From NCBI GenBank assembly GCA_020744425.1, contig JAGMUV010000001.1, forward strand, positions 3,100,001 to 3,164,000: a stretch of DNA of 64,000 nucleotides, written 5' to 3'. Numbering within the stretch: position 1 is the stretch's first letter; the number at the start of each line of letters is the position of its first letter. This stretch comes from Dactylonectria macrodidyma. Its lineage: Eukaryota; Ascomycota; Sordariomycetes; Hypocreales; Nectriaceae. Made by a program: the position numbers and the translations under genes. Under the pieces are notes generated by a model. The model did no database searches. It saw only the letters and a program-made list of their open reading frames with translations, and was not told the DNA's origin. Below are positions 25,673 through 36,874 of the stretch, one piece after another.

Positions 25673-26096
25673 ACGTATATAATAAGCTTATGTAATACAC
25701 AAGTAAGTGTAACATTCTGATTTCCACCTTAAACTGCAGTTTTAAAATAATTCTTAGAAATTTAAATTAAGCCTAAAATAGCTAAAACTTTAGCTTTGAC
25801 TTATTTATAATATATATTATTTTTATGAATTTTTTTAGATTATATATACATATAGCGCTAGTAGTATTAAATTCACACTGTTTTTTTTACTATATTTATT
25901 TATAACTAGCTTAATAATTTACTTAAAAATACAAAGAAAAGACTAGCTTATTAACTTTTTAATTAAATACTTAAAATTAATTTCTTAAAATCTTAGAGTT
26001 ATATAGCCTGTTTTAGAAAATTTAAAGTTTACACTTTTAAATGCATAGTATAAGTATTACGCAAGCTTGTTTGTTATGCAAGCATATCATATACGT
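25673..26096. mobile_element. Pogo-type MITE (GTAAYA family) in the left terminus of the pogo relic
   Basis: 424 bp, TA duplication at 25671-25672 and 26097-26098. The left end is ACGTATATAATAAGCTTATG; the right end reads inward ACGTATATGATATGCTTGC. The interior matches 35701-36125 and, inverted, 38712-39136 and 40333-40757. It landed inside the terminal repeat of the host pogo relic, between its two modules. Confidence 0.8.
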
Positions 26097-26299
26097 TAAG
26101 TAAGCTAAAAATCCCTTAATATCTTATCTTTTTAATTAATTAATTAATTCTTAATTACTAAAGATATCTTAATTAAATAAAAAGGGAAATATTCTTCTTA
26201 CTCTTTAAGCCTTTTAAAATAACTTAAAATTAAGTATCTAAAGCGTTATAAAGATCTAAAATATGCATTATAATACCTTATATTACTAATAAAAAGGTA

Positions 26300-26347
26300 A
26301 CGTACTCCACAAGTGGGTCGGTCACCCAAGTGAGTCGGTCAAAAATC
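26300..26347 (+). repeat. Left terminal inverted repeat of intact pogo element
   Basis: Begins ACGTACTCCACAAGTGGG. The two modules start at the AAG triplets at about 26311 and 26328. It differs from the right repeat at one base (GTGGG here, GTGAG on the right). Confidence 0.9.
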
Positions 26348-26397
26348 CGTCAACCTCCTCTCTTTGCATCTAATCATCTATTTCTCTACCACAAAAC

Positions 26398-28053
26398 ATG
26401 TCACAATCAAATAACGAGTCAAATATCATTCTTGCCCTTCAAGCCTACCGAAATGACCCAAAACTAAGTCTCCGACGCGCCGCAAGGATCTATGAAGCCC
26501 ATTATAGTACTCTTCTTGACCGACATAATGGCAGACCCTTCCGAGGCGATATTATCCCTAAATCACGTAAACTATCTGATCTAGAGGAACAGACTCTTAT
26601 TGAGTATATTCTCGACCTAGATTCACGAGGATTTCCCCCGCGACTTCGTGGTGTGGAAGAAATGGCCAACCGACTGCTTGCCGACCGCGACGCGTCACCT
26701 GTCGGAAAGAACTGGGCTTCCAACTTCGTTAGGCGACAACCAGAGCTTACGACGCGTTTTAATCGCAAATATGATTACCAGAGAGCCAAATGCGAAGATC
26801 CGACCCTCATTCGTGAGTGGTTCTCGCTCGTAGCGAACACAATCGCGAAATACGGCATCACCCTAGCTGATATCTATAACTTTGACGAGACTGGCTTTAT
26901 GATGGGTATGATCGCAAGCGGAATGGTTGTTACAGGCGCAGAACGGCGTGGAAAGGCGAAATCAGTCCAGCCTGGAAACCGGGAATGGGTTACAGTCATC
27001 CAGGCTATTAATGCGGAAGGTTGGGCAATCCAGCCGTTCATCGTGGTTGCGGGCCAATATCACCTCGCCAGCTGGTATCAAGAAAGCAACCTCCCGGGCG
27101 ATTGGGCTATCGCCACGACCAAAAATGGCTGGACCGACAACGAGACGGGTCTTGAGTGGATCAAGCACTTCGATCGGCATACAAAGACCCGATCAAATGG
27201 TCGCTATCGCCTTCTGATCCTCGATGGGCACGAAAGCCACCACTCGACCGACTTTGAGCTATATTGCGAGGAAAACAACATCATCACGCTTTGTATGCCG
27301 CCTCATTCGTCTCACCTACTTCAACCTCTCGATGTCGGGTGCTTTGGGCCGCTCAAAAAGGCCTACGGTCGGGAAATAGAGCATTTGATCAGATGCTCTA
27401 TAACCCACATTTCGAAGACCGAGTTCTTTCCAGCCTTTTACGCCGCCCACCAAGCCGCAATGACAGAAAGCAACATTCGAGGGGGTTTTAGAGGAGCAGG
27501 GCTTGTTCCTCTAGACCCGGAGAGTGTGCTATCGAAACTTGATATCCAGCTACGGACTCCAACACCGGTCGAGGAGGAAGCTAGCCTTCCTGACCCTTGG
27601 GTCTCGAAGACCCCAAAGACCGTCCTTGAGGCTAGCTCTCAGTCTGAATTTCTCAAAAGACGGGTTGAAAGGCACCAAAGCAGCTCCCCGACATATATTT
27701 TTGAAGCGATTGAGTCGCTATCTAAGGGAACGAAGGCAATAATGCATCAGATGGCGTTATTGAAGTCTGAGAACCAGATCCTTCGACAGGCGAATGAGAC
27801 CCTTAGTAAGCGGCGCAGAGCAAAAAAGACACGCCTCCGTAATGGAGGAAAGATGACTCTGGATGAAGGGAGGGATTCAATTGATCAGAAGGATGTTGAT
27901 GCGCAGCTAGTGGCCGAATCGTCGAGAAATCGTGGTCAAGGAGGGTCGGCGCGACCGAAGGAAAGGCGTTGTGGAACATGCGGCAAGACCGGTCATAACG
28001 CAAGAACATGTCAGGTAGTTATTAAGACGTCTAGTGAAGAGAATAGCAATTAG
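26398..28053 (+). CDS. Fot1/pogo-type DDE transposase, intact
   Basis: 551-aa cut-and-paste transposase of the Tc1/mariner superfamily, Fot1/pogo branch, acting at the paired modules of the terminal repeats. An N-terminal psq-like helix-turn-helix (about 8-50) is followed by a CENP-B/Tc5-type helix-turn-helix (about 60-125). The catalytic domain shows D163 in NFDETGF, D276 in LILDGHESHHS and D312 in QPLDVGCFGPLK. The last two are separated by 35 residues, the DD35D spacing known for Fot1. The C-terminal tail has a basic coiled stretch (about 455-480) and a zinc knuckle CGTCGKTGHNARTC (525-538), found in some fungal members. The start at 26398 lies 98 bp inside the element and is preceded by ACAAAAC. 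The stop TAG lies about 60 bp before the right terminal repeat. The single exon, the complete catalytic triad and the absence of RIP-type stops make this the only intact transposase in the window. Confidence 0.95.
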   Translation: MSQSNNESNIILALQAYRNDPKLSLRRAARIYEAHYSTLLDRHNGRPFRGDIIPKSRKLSDLEEQTLIEYILDLDSRGFPPRLRGVEEMANRLLADRDASPVGKNWASNFVRRQPELTTRFNRKYDYQRAKCEDPTLIREWFSLVANTIAKYGITLADIYNFDETGFMMGMIASGMVVTGAERRGKAKSVQPGNREWVTVIQAINAEGWAIQPFIVVAGQYHLASWYQESNLPGDWAIATTKNGWTDNETGLEWIKHFDRHTKTRSNGRYRLLILDGHESHHSTDFELYCEENNIITLCMPPHSSHLLQPLDVGCFGPLKKAYGREIEHLIRCSITHISKTEFFPAFYAAHQAAMTESNIRGGFRGAGLVPLDPESVLSKLDIQLRTPTPVEEEASLPDPWVSKTPKTVLEASSQSEFLKRRVERHQSSSPTYIFEAIESLSKGTKAIMHQMALLKSENQILRQANETLSKRRRAKKTRLRNGGKMTLDEGRDSIDQKDVDAQLVAESSRNRGQGGSARPKERRCGTCGKTGHNARTCQVVIKTSSEENSN

Positions 28054-28111
28054 TTTTAATTGATTAGATGCTTTGTTGTGTTTTTATTTAATGTTCTATA
28101 TTGAGGATTAA

Positions 28112-28159
28112 GATTTTTGACCGACTCACTTGGGTGACCGACTCACTTGTGGAGTACGT
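28112..28159 (-). repeat. Right terminal inverted repeat of intact pogo element
   Basis: Mirror of the left repeat, ending ...GTGGAGTACGT before the TA at 28160-28161. Confidence 0.9.
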
Positions 28160-28608
28160 TATACTATTTTAATATAATACTATTCTTAAATCATATAAGC
28201 TATTTAATTTAGAAGAATAGATTATTATTTAATTTATTCCTAATCTAAATTTATAAGGGTTTTTCTTATAACTGTATAGTATTAAAGAAATAGCTAACTG
28301 ACTGTATAATACATGACTTATTAGTAAGTGCTAGGCTTCTAACTTTATTAAGTAATAATTCGAGCTTAAGATATATTTTTTTTTATAAATATAACTATTA
28401 AAAGGCTAAATATAAAGATCTAATTATTATTTATAATTAGTTCTAATTTACAAAAAATATAATTATAAAATATAGTATTAATTTAATTAATACTTATAAC
28501 TTTAATAAGACTAGCTTATAATAAGTATTATAAATAGAATAATTATTTTAAGTATAAAAAGGTATAAAAATCTAAAATCAGTCTAGCTTAAAAACTAAGA
28601 ATAGATTA

Positions 28609-29035
28609 ACGTACATAATAAGCGAGTGCAACAGACAAGGGTACGCAACACTTGAACTTTTCACCTTAAAGTATAATTTTCAAAAAGTTCTTAAAAATTT
28701 AATTTAAGCTCAAAATTACTAATAACTAGGAATTGTATTTATTAAGTGAGAATATATAAGATATAAATTTCTAGAATTTTATATATTTTTATTTTTTAAC
28801 TTATTAAGAAAAAGTCTATTCGCACTATGTACCTTATTATATCTAACTTAATAAGCTAGTTAAAATTATAAAAAAAATATATTTACTATATTAAGATATA
28901 CTAAGCTAAAAAAATAAAGCTTATAAAAGTATAATAATTTTATTACTAGTTTTAGGTTGTCTAGGGTAGGTTATTTTTTACTGTATAGTGCACTATTACA
29001 CTCGCTTGTTTATTGCACTCACTTATCATATACGT
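28609..29035. mobile_element. Pogo-type MITE (GCAACA family) nested in the pogo relic
   Basis: 427 bp, TA duplication (28607-28608, 29036-29037). The left end is ACGTACATAATAAGCGAGTG; the right end reads inward ACGTATATGATAAGTGAGTG. Modules are spaced 17 bp. It splits the relic's transposase. Confidence 0.85.
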
Positions 29036-29288
29036 TATAGTAATTTAAATAGTTAATATAGAAAGCTAAGTAATCTAGCTATTTATTATAATTATAAGCT
29101 AATATTACTTTATTAATTAATATTAAAAAAGCAATTTCTTAAGAGATTAAGCTATTATAATAACTTAAAATAGCTAGACTAATAATAAAATAGATCTTAA
29201 ATAGCTTAAATACTTTAATTAATATATAAAAGATTAATTAATTAATTACTATTATTTTCTAATCTTTAATAAATATAAAAGTTACTAT

Positions 29289-29610
29289 GTAACTTGGAAT
29301 GCGACGAACCCTCACGGGGCTTTTATCGCATGACGATTTTGCCTTCCGACATCTAGCTTTTCCATCTAGCTTTTCTATCTAGCTTTTCTATCTAGCTTTC
29401 CAGCTGCTTGACGCATCTCGAAGGGTTGATTGGGACAGCAAGGCTTGTACCCTGATGCAGTAGAAACTCTAGTCATTCTGAGTTGCTGTTGCCTTGGGCT
29501 TGGGTTTTGGGCCCTCACACTGTTATTCACTATTGGTTGTTTTTTTTTTTTTAACTGTTTAACCTCTGGCCCCTCTCTGAGTGTGCGCTGCTAAAGGACT
29601 ATAACTTTAA
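29289..29610 (+). mobile_element. SINE-like retroposon, 5'-truncated young copy
   Basis: 322 bp, almost unmutated, flanked by the 13-bp direct repeat TAAAAGTTACTAT (29276-29288, 29611-29623). It corresponds to the 3' portion of the 1.1-kb element and starts within it at CTTGGAATGCGACGAACC, so it is truncated at the presumed 5' end. It holds about four CTAGCTTTTCTAT units and a run of 12 T. It lies in the pogo relic's transposase. Confidence 0.8.
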
Positions 29611-29940
29611 TAAAAGTTACTATTTTATTAACTTTAAAAAATATTATAAAAAGAATTAGATTATTATACTTTATATATTACTTTATTTATCTTATTTACT
29701 TTAGCCTCTTAATATTAAATACTTTAAACTACTTAAAATAGCTTATAATTAAGTAATTAAATAATTAATTAAATATTTTATAACTTATATTTTAAAGACT
29801 AAGTTCTCTCTAGCCTTTTATATTACTTATATAACTATTATAATAAAGAGTAATATTAAAAGAGGTTTTTAAAGAGCCAGACTTATTCTTTTAAACCTAG
29901 AAAATATCATATTAAAACTTGATATATAACTATAGATTCT

Positions 29941-30692
29941 CCTTATTAAAACCGCTATTCAGACTTTTATTTTTACACTACTGCGTTCCTCATTACTGCG
30001 TTTCTATATAGTCACGTATTTGCATTACTTAAGTTATTATAAAACGAAGGACTTGATTGATTAGTCGACCTAATTATAGATAGACTCTTATCCCTCCTCC
30101 CTTAACTACTAGGAACTCATTAGTAGAACCTCCCTCCGCCACATTCTTCCATCCAGCAAGAACCCCTCAGTTTCCGGCACGGTCATTACGTGTTCAAATC
30201 ATAGTTATAAGAGCCTAAACTAATTATTTCTTAGTCATATATAGAAAGAGCATAGCGGCTGCTAAAACCCGAGTTGCTAGAAGCGTGGAGTGTGTTGCGC
30301 TAGACGTTCATTATAGTGTTCGTTTTGGTCTCTAATGAGTTAAATTGCGATCTGGAATTGTAAAGAGGTAATTGAATTGTGACTTAGAATTGCGACGAGG
30401 TAACTTGGAATGTGACGAAAGCCCTCACGGGGCTTTTATTGTATGACGATTTTGCTTCTGACATCTAGCTTTTCTGTCTAGCTTTTCCAGCTGCTTAACG
30501 CATCTCAAAGGGTTAAATAAGATAGTAAGGCTTACACCTTAATGCAGTAAAACTCTAGTTATTCTAAGTTACTATTGCCTTAGGCTTGGGTTTTAGGCCT
30601 TTATACTATTATTTACTATTAATTATATTTTTTTTTAACTATCTAACCTCTAGCCCCTTTCTAAATATGCACTACTAAGGACTATAACCTTA
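29941..30692 (+). mobile_element. SINE-like retroposon, internally shorter copy
   Basis: About 752 bp between direct repeats ATAACTATAGATTCT (29926-29940, 30693-30707). It has both family ends: 5' ACCGCTATTCAGACTTTTATT and 3' GCACTACTAAGGACTATAACC. It lacks about 300 bp of the middle present in the 1.1-kb copies. The segment 30110-30300 is GC-rich and not RIP-mutated. Only two minisatellite units are present. Confidence 0.8.
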
Positions 30693-31325
30693 ATAACTAT
30701 AGATTCTAATACTAGCTATAGAAAAAATCAACCTTTCTAACCCTTAAGTCTTAAAAACTCTAAAAATAATACTTAAGGCCAGTTTATAATTTAAATACTT
30801 TAAAAGATAAATAAGAAAGTATTAGAATTGCTTTCTAATATCTATTCTTAAAGCACTTAAGTTATTTTTTAAAAGAATAAAGGCAATAATATATTAAATA
30901 TTATTATTAAAGTCTAATAACTAGATCCTTTAATAAATAAATAAGACTCTTAAGAAGTAATATAAAGTAAAAGGAACTTACTTATAGAATAAAGAGAAGA
31001 TAATTATAAAAGAAGGAAGGAAAGTAATTAATTAAATAAATATTAATATATAAGTATAAGCTAAATTATTAAAAAGTAATAGTTAAGAAAAGTTAGTATA
31101 ATTAAAGAAAAGGCATTATAAAACTTATAAAAAGACTAGCTATAATATAAAGACTTATTAAGCTATAATTAAGACTTTTAGAAAAGAGTATAGTAATTAG
31201 TTTTAATTAATTAAATAGTTTATTATATTTTTATTAAAGCTTTAATTTTAAAAGTAAGGATTTTTAGCTTACTTACTTATTTAGCTTACTTATTTATTTA
31301 GCTTACTTATTTATTAAGTATATTA

Positions 31326-31600
31326 ATAAGTTATTATAGTTTATTATAATATAAGTATTTTTTAGAGTCTTAAAATGTTTAAGTTATTTTAGTTTATTAA
31401 CTTATTTAACTTTTTATTTATTTTTTAATTTTATATTAAGTATTTATTTTAAGTATTTTAAATAATCTTTAATTATATCATAAAGTGCTTTATTAAGTCT
31501 ATATATTTTATATATTTTAATAATATATTATTATAATATATTAATATTATTATCATATAGTCCTTTATATATATATCTTTTATTATTTAATATTAGAAGT
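31326..31600 (+). pseudogene. Ty1/copia reverse transcriptase relic, right fragment
   Basis: Continuation of the frame interrupted at 25637. After the TA it reads VIIVYY-like, then a stretch resembling the LxALYGLxxSPxLW region. A YFIYFNNILL-like segment (about 31498-31530) follows, matching the position of the FYVDDI catalytic block. Heavily mutated; the right limit is uncertain. Confidence 0.45.
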
Positions 31601-32486
31601 TATATAAAATAATAATAAGTCTATTTTAATATGTAATTACTTTAGTATATCCTTAAGCTTAGTCTATTTAATAGAGTATTAGTCTATTATTTTAAATTAG
31701 TTTTAAGTATTTTAATTATAAAAATCTTTTTTATTCTTTCTAAGCTCTTATAATAAACTTCTATTTTAATTATCCTTTAAGTATAAAGTATAAGAGTTAT
31801 TTATTAATTATTCTCTTACTATTATTAAAATTATATTATTAACTAATAATATTAGCTCTTTTATTTTTTAAGCCTTTTTAATAGATAATAGTATAATTAA
31901 ATTCTAAGATATATTTAATATATTATAATTATTATTTACTAAGTTTTTTAATAGTAATAAAGTATAAGATATTCTTATAGTCTATATAAACTTTAATCTT
32001 ATATTTACTTTTTAAAAAGTAGAATTAGAATTCTTTAAAAGTATTAATAATTATAAAGAATTCTTTATTATAAATAGAGTACTTAAGTTCTGTATTATAT
32101 ATTTTATAAAAGAAGAAAGTAATAAAGTATAATACTTTATTATTATCTTATTATTTAATTTAAGCGCTTTATATAAAGTTTAAAAAGTCTATTTTTAATT
32201 TAATTTCTTATTTAGAATTAAAGATTATTAAAATAGGCTTACTTAAGATAATTATTTTTAATTTAATTAAATATATTTTTATAGTAATATTCTATTAAAA
32301 GTCTATTCCTTTTTATATAAAGTTAGTAAGTAATATAATATATTTATTAAACTCTTTAATAAATTTTTAATAATAATTAGTAAATTTAAAGAAGGCTTAT
32401 ATTTTTTTAAAATTTATTAGTTTTAGCTATATACTAATTATAGTAATTTGTTTTAAATCTATTTTAATTTTATTATAAAAGGTTAT

Positions 32487-33574
32487 TAAAGTTATAGTCC
32501 TTAGTAGCGCATACTCAGAGAGGGGCCAGAGATTAAACAGTCAAAAAAAAAATATAACTAATAGTGAATAATAGTGTGAAGGCCCAAAACCCAAGCCTAA
32601 GGCAATAGCAACTCAGAATAACTAGAGTTTCTACTGCATTAGGGTGCAAGCCTTGCTATCCTATTTAACCCTTTAAGATGCATTACTAGAAAAGCTAGAT
32701 AGAAAAGCTAGATAGAAAAGCTAGATAGAAAAGCTAGATAGAAAAGCTAGATAGAAAAGCTAGACAGAAAAGCTAGATATTAAAAGGCAAAATCGTCATA
32801 TAATAAAAGCTCCGTAAGGGCTCTGCATTTATCATATTCCAAGTTACCTCATTACAATTCTAAATCGTAATTTAACTCTTTATAATTCTAGATCGCAATT
32901 TAACTCATTAGAGACTAAAACGAATACTATAATAAATGTCTAATATAATATACTTTATACTCTTAGTAACTCAGGTTTTAGTAATTACTATACTCTTTCT
33001 ATATATAACCTAGATACTAAGCTTAGTAAAGATATAAAAATCTTTAATAAGCTAAAGGCTATAATAATAGATTATAGTCTTAAAGAAATTAGAATTATTA
33101 AAACTTAGTAATTCTTTAATAGTAAGTAAGTTACTTTAGTAATCTTTAAAACTAAGGTATTTTTAAGATTATACTTTTTTAAAAGTAATTAATAATTTAA
33201 GAATTAAATTAAAAATAAATAATATCTCTTAAGATAACTAATAGTAAAGCTAATAATTAAAATATCTTTAAAAGAAATAGCATTCTTTAAGTTATTAGCT
33301 AATATTAATAAAAAGTAAATAATATAAATTATAAATAATATAGCTATTATTAATATATAAAAAGACTAAGAATAATAAAAGGATATAGTAAAAGGAGGTT
33401 CTATTAATATAAAGAAAGAAGGATAAGAGTCTATTTATAATTAAATTAACTAATTAATTAAGTCCTTCGTTTTATAATAACTTAAGTAATGTAAATATAT
33501 AACTATATAGAAATATAATAATGAGGAATATAGTAATAGAGAAATAAAAGTCTGAATAGCGGTTTTAATAGTGA
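32487..33574 (-). mobile_element. SINE-like retroposon, full-length copy with seven minisatellite units
   Basis: 1088 bp between ATTATAAAAGGTTAT (32472-32486) and ATTATAAAAGATTAT (33575-33589), one G-to-A difference. The 13-bp unit AGAAAAGCTAGAT is repeated about seven times at 32690-32775, the largest number in the family here. Confidence 0.8.
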
Positions 33575-34878
33575 ATTATAAAAGATTATATATTTAAAAA
33601 ATTCCACTTTTAGAATATAAAAATAGTTTTTCTTTAGTTTAATTAATAAATTATAGTCTTATAATACTTATAGTATTTTATAAATATTTTTTATATATTC
33701 ATTTTTTATTTTAAAGAAGATAAGAATATTATTTAAATAATATATAATAAATATATTAAATTATTCTTATAATATATTATTAATTATATATTAAAATATA
33801 GTTAGTATATTTATAAGTTTAAAAAGTATAATAAAGTATTTATATAATTTAAAATTTATTCTAAAAGCAGTTTTTTATTTATATCCTTTTTTAATATAAA
33901 TAAGGCTATATATATTCTTAAGATCTAATACTATAAATACTTTTATATTATAGAGTTAGTTCTTAAACTTTATAATAAATAATAATAGGGTTTGATCTTT
34001 AATATAATATTATTTAAGTAATAGTAATTTATAATAAGTTAGAATTTACTATTTTTTCAAAGAATGAATATAATTAAATAGTTAATAAAGGACTTTAATA
34101 TTCTAATATATCCTTTATATAATATATCTTTAATATCTTCTTTAAATATCTATAACTATATTTTATTAAGTTAAAAATCTTATAGAATATAAGTAATATT
34201 CTATCTTTTAGTATAATTTTATAATCTTATTAATTAAATTCTAATAGTCCTATTTTAAGTTATTTTATAAAGAGCTTTTTATAAATATAATATTATACTA
34301 GTATATTATTAATCCTATTTTCTTATTACTCCTTTTTCTATTTTATAAAGTCTTTATTTATTTCTTTAAATTATTATTATAAGTATTTAATTATCTTTTA
34401 AAATACTATTTTTATACTTTTTTAATATTTATATTATATTCCTATTAGAAGTACTAAAGTATTTATTATATCTTTATATAAATTCTTACTCTTACTATTT
34501 TTAAGAATTAAAATTAAAGATCTTTCTTCTTTTAAATTACTTTTATTATTATTAAAGAGTATATTATTATTATTAATTAATACTTTATTAAAATAATATT
34601 AAAAATAATACTTCAGTTCTATTTATTAATAAAAACCTTTAAATAATCAAGTTCTTTAATAATCTATTTATTTTTATAATTAAATATATTACCTTTAAAG
34701 TTATATAATATATAAGCTTCTTTTTTATACTTTTATTTAGGCTTTAGCTTATTAGCTATTCTTAAGTTAATATAATCTGCTTTAACTCTACTATTTACTA
34801 ATATAATAAGTTATATACTATTAACTCATACTTATAACTTAAGTATCTTTCATTTTATAATTAATTATACTATATATA

Positions 34879-35322
34879 ACGTACTTAATAAGTGAGTGGG
34901 CTAAACAAGCGAGTAAGCTACGAATACTATATACTAAAAAGAGCTAAACTTTAAAATTTTAAAACTAGCTATCTAATTATTAAAAATAAAATAAAAATAA
35001 TTTTAATTATTTAATTAAAAAGAAAACTATATAATAGTTTTTTTAAAGTTTTTAAAAAATTCTTTTTTATAGAAATAGCTAGGTATATAGTGTGAATAAG
35101 CATTTTTAATATAGCTTATTAAGTAATTTTTTTTTAAAAAGTCTAAGAAAATTTATATTGATGTTTTAATATATAATAGAGTTATTTCTATAATATTAGC
35201 TATTTTACTCTTAACTTTAATTTTAGAGAATTTTTTAAACATATTTTAATTTAAGGTATAAATACTAGGAAATTTCAAAGTGTTCCACTCACTTGTCTGG
35301 CTTACTCACTTATTAAGTACAT
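34879..35322. mobile_element. Pogo-type MITE (GCTA family), uninterrupted
   Basis: 444 bp, TA duplication (34877-34878, 35323-35324). The left end is ACGTACTTAATAAGTGAGTG; the right end reads inward ATGTACTTAATAAGTGAG. Modules AAGTGAGTGGGCTAAAC and AAGCGAGTAAGCTACGA. It is the reference for the interrupted copy at 6628-7497. Confidence 0.85.
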
Positions 35323-35700
35323 TAAAGCTTTTAATAAAAGTGATTTTTATTTAGTTTTATTACTTACTTATTACCTTTTTATAAGCAGTATTTATTATTT
35401 TATACTTATAGTACTTATATTTCTTACTTAGTATAGTTAGCTATTAAGTCTTTTTATTTATTTTATTATATATATTATAGATTAATCTTAGCTTAGGTAT
35501 AAATTAAGTAGTCTTCTTTATTAAATTATATTAGGTTTATTAATCCTTTAATATATTTTAAAAAGAAGAATTTATTAGAATATTTTAAGATTATAATCTT
35601 ATTAATAAGTCTAAAGCTCTTTCTTTACTAACCTTTAATTTTATTATAAAAGTATAATATAGATATTAAATAATCTTTTAATTATATAAGAAAATAGTTA

Positions 35701-36125
35701 ACGTACATAATAAGCTTGCGTAATAAACAAGTAAGCGTGACATTCTGATTTCTACCTTAAACTGCAGTTTTAAAATAATTCTTAAAAATTTAAATCAAGC
35801 CTAAAATAGATAAGATTTTTAACCTAGCTTATTTATAAACTATATTATTTTTAAGAATTTTTTTAAATTATATATATTTATAGCGCTAGCAGTATAAAAT
35901 TCGCACTCTCTATTTTACTATATTTATTTATAACTAGCTTAATAATTTATTTAAAAATATAAAAAAAAGACTAGCTTATTAAATTTTTAATTACATATCT
36001 AAAATTAATTTCCTAAAAATCTTAGAGTTATAAAGCCTGTTTTAGAAATTTTAAAGTTTACACTTTTAGATGTACAGTATAAGTGTTATGCAAGCTTGTT
36101 TGTCACGCAAGCTTATCATATACGT
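35701..36125. mobile_element. Pogo-type MITE (GTAAYA family)
   Basis: 425 bp, TA duplication (35699-35700, 36126-36127). The left end is ACGTACATAATAAGCTTGCG; the right end reads inward ACGTATATGATAAGCTTGCG. Nearly collinear with 25673-26096. Confidence 0.85.
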
Positions 36126-36874
36126 TATTCTTTTACTTATTATAGATATGCTTTTTATAATATAAATTATAGTATAAGATTTATATAATTTTATAGTATT
36201 AAAAGTCATTTATTCTAAAATAAAGATTATTTAAGAATTCTCTTTAGAGTATTTTTTTATTATTTTATACTTTAAGTTATAATTAAGTATAAATATAAAA
36301 ATCCTCTTTAGCTTAAGGTTTTTATCCTTCTTTAATTATTTACTAGTATTAATCTTTATTACTTAACTATATATAAATTCCTTATAAGTTGATTTTTATT
36401 ATATTTTACTATTTCTTTATTTCTAATAACTCCTTATATTATTTATAATAGAAGGCTATTTACTTTTTATTATTAGTATCTAAGTATTCTTCTATAAGTA
36501 TAAGAATTCATTTTAGCTTTAAATTAAGTTATTTATTTAAAATATAGTAAGCTTTTAAATATTATTTACTTTTTATAACTCTATCTTATATAAGATTATA
36601 GCGCTTATTAATACTAATGCTTTATCATTTACTAACTTTCTAAAATTCTTTAGTTTTAATAAGCTAATTTTAGATTTATTTACTTTTCTTAAAGAATATT
36701 TCTAAGCTCTTATTCTTCTTATATTATTAGGTTTTAAATAATAAAAAGGTTATATTTATATTACTTTCTAACTAATAATAGTTTACTCTAATCTTACTTA
36801 GCTATTTATTAAGGATTTCTTCTTTAACCTTCTTTTAGTAAGACTTACTATCCTTTAGAATAAGTATGAATTAT

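Larger units (their letters stand above)
26300..28159 (+). mobile_element. Intact Fot1/pogo transposon
   Basis: 1860 bp with TA target duplication (26298-26299, 28160-28161) and 48-bp terminal inverted repeats (26300-26347, 28112-28159) that differ at one position. Each repeat holds two CAAGTGRGTCGGTCA modules 17 bp apart. It encodes one uninterrupted transposase, lacks any RIP signature and has roughly balanced base composition. It is inserted into the transposase of a heavily RIP-mutated relative. This indicates arrival after the last RIP cycle or escape from RIP. It appears structurally competent for transposition, although activity is not shown. Confidence 0.93.
25640..31323 (+). mobile_element. 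Fot1/pogo relic carrying five nested insertions
   Basis: TA-flanked (25638-25639, 31324-31325). The terminal repeats begin ATATACTTAATAA, with GCTA-type modules (AAGTAAGCTAAATAA). Removing the nested elements (25673-26096, 26300-28159, 28609-29035, 29289-29610, 29941-30692) and their target duplications leaves about 1.86 kb, the canonical length of this group. Its transposase can be followed across each junction: for example, the sequence before 28607 and after 29037 together matches the NREWVTVIQAIN region of the intact protein. It is inserted in a copia reverse transcriptase relic. No intact frame remains. Confidence 0.85.

Noticed and set aside
32690..32775. CRISPR-like array of 13-bp repeats
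   Set aside because: The units are contiguous with no unique spacers; it is a minisatellite inside a retroposon in a eukaryotic genome.
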